DNA from: an uncultured Clostridia bacterium
GTDB taxonomy: Bacteria; Bacillota; Clostridia; Lachnospirales; CAG-274
Length of the DNA stretch: 64,000 bases
Assembly: GCA_947630725.1 (NCBI GenBank)
Contig: CANRIS010000008.1
Location: forward strand, 25,700 to 89,699
Direction of reading: 5' to 3'
Position 1 is the stretch's first letter; each line of letters opens with the position of its first letter. Under the pieces are notes generated by a model. The model was not told where the DNA came from. It saw only the letters and a list, made by a program, of their open reading frames with translations, and did not search any database. Shown one piece after another: positions 63,813 through 64,000 of the stretch. The position numbers were made by a program, and so were the translations under genes.

Positions 63813-64000
63813 TTGAAGATAAACAAAACAATGGGATTTTTTTTGACAAGCGTTGTTCTGGGAGGTGTCAGCCTCATAGATCTGATACCCATAGGCTCGG
63901 CGGCTGTGATTACAGTTATTTGTATTTTGTGGGCTTATATGGGATATGACGCCATAAGAGAGCAGAGAGAATACTGGTGCGCAAGGTACAGGCTGAACGA
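63813..64000 (+). CDS. Small membrane protein, partial at right edge
   Basis: A TTG start after AAGGAGG opens a frame with two hydrophobic segments ('GFFLTSVVLGG' and 'AAVITVICILWAYMG') that continues past the window. At least 62 residues are visible. The family is unknown. Confidence 0.5.
   Translation, partial: MKINKTMGFFLTSVVLGGVSLIDLIPIGSAAVITVICILWAYMGYDAIREQREYWCARYRLN

Larger units (their letters stand above)
56330..64000. mobile_element. Integrated prophage-like or skin-like element, left part, continues past the right edge
   Basis: From the broken glycosidase onward the DNA becomes clearly more AT-rich than the preceding 56 kb. It carries a large serine recombinase, a HEPN Abi protein, CI/Cro-type regulators with operators and many small phage-type genes. 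The direction of the recombinase toward the junction is typical of site-specific integrated elements. From about 62.78 kb the base composition rises again, suggesting mosaic origin. No structural phage genes are visible within the window. Confidence 0.8.

Overview
The window looks like the chromosome of an anaerobic, spore-forming member of the Clostridia. Supporting signs are the spore-associated protease YyaC, a YaaH/SleL-type spore glycosidase remnant, class III fructose-bisphosphatase, S-layer-homology proteins, GHKL/LytTR two-component systems, strong AGGAGG-type ribosome binding sites, TTG and GTG starts, and frequent ATA and AGA/AGG codons. I cannot name the species. No rRNA, tRNA or CRISPR array was seen.

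Region 1 (1-23.9 kb, + strand) is a long operon-like locus derived from a type IV secretion system (T4SS). It encodes two VirB6/TrbL-like channel proteins (the second with a large repeat-bearing tail), a VirB4 ATPase fused to a PrgI-like membrane segment, a VirB2-like two-helix pilin subunit, and a VirD4/TraG coupling ATPase. It also has an M15 peptidoglycan peptidase, a 2048-residue membrane protein ending in a second pilin-like domain, a lipoprotein and two related Ig-like surface proteins. An anti-anti-sigma (STAS) protein and its kinase sit inside the operon. No relaxase, T-strand processing gene or integrase is visible in this part, so it looks like a chromosomal export or envelope machine rather than a conjugative element.

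Region 2 (23.97-34.0 kb, - strand) is a seven-gene sensing operon: GHKL kinase, LytTR regulator, formyltransferase-like enzyme, Cache-HAMP-SpoIIE phosphatase, periplasmic-binding lipoprotein, MFS-type transporter with an extracellular sensor domain, and a second GHKL kinase. The SpoIIE phosphatase is a candidate partner for the STAS protein and kinase of region 1.

Region 3 (34.2-55.9 kb) is mostly housekeeping and cell-surface genes: PAP2 phosphatase, a multidomain NlpC/P60-5'-nucleotidase, MATE exporter, orphan Cache sensor, SLH beta-helix protein, FMN-binding protein, DUF6465 protein, SSB-like protein, YyaC, RuvAB, a CmpB-like membrane protein, a MoxR-DUF58-transglutaminase-like triad and class III Fbp.

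Region 4 (about 56.33 kb to the right edge) is the left part of an integrated element. A large serine recombinase ends about 15 bp from the point where a YaaH-like glycosidase reading frame is broken. Behind it lie an AbiF/Abi_2-type HEPN protein with a structured leader RNA, a CI-type repressor and a Cro-like protein with clear operators, and many small phage-type genes. The arrangement resembles the skin-type elements that interrupt mother-cell sporulation genes and are excised during development. The right end and the N-terminal half of the glycosidase lie outside the window.
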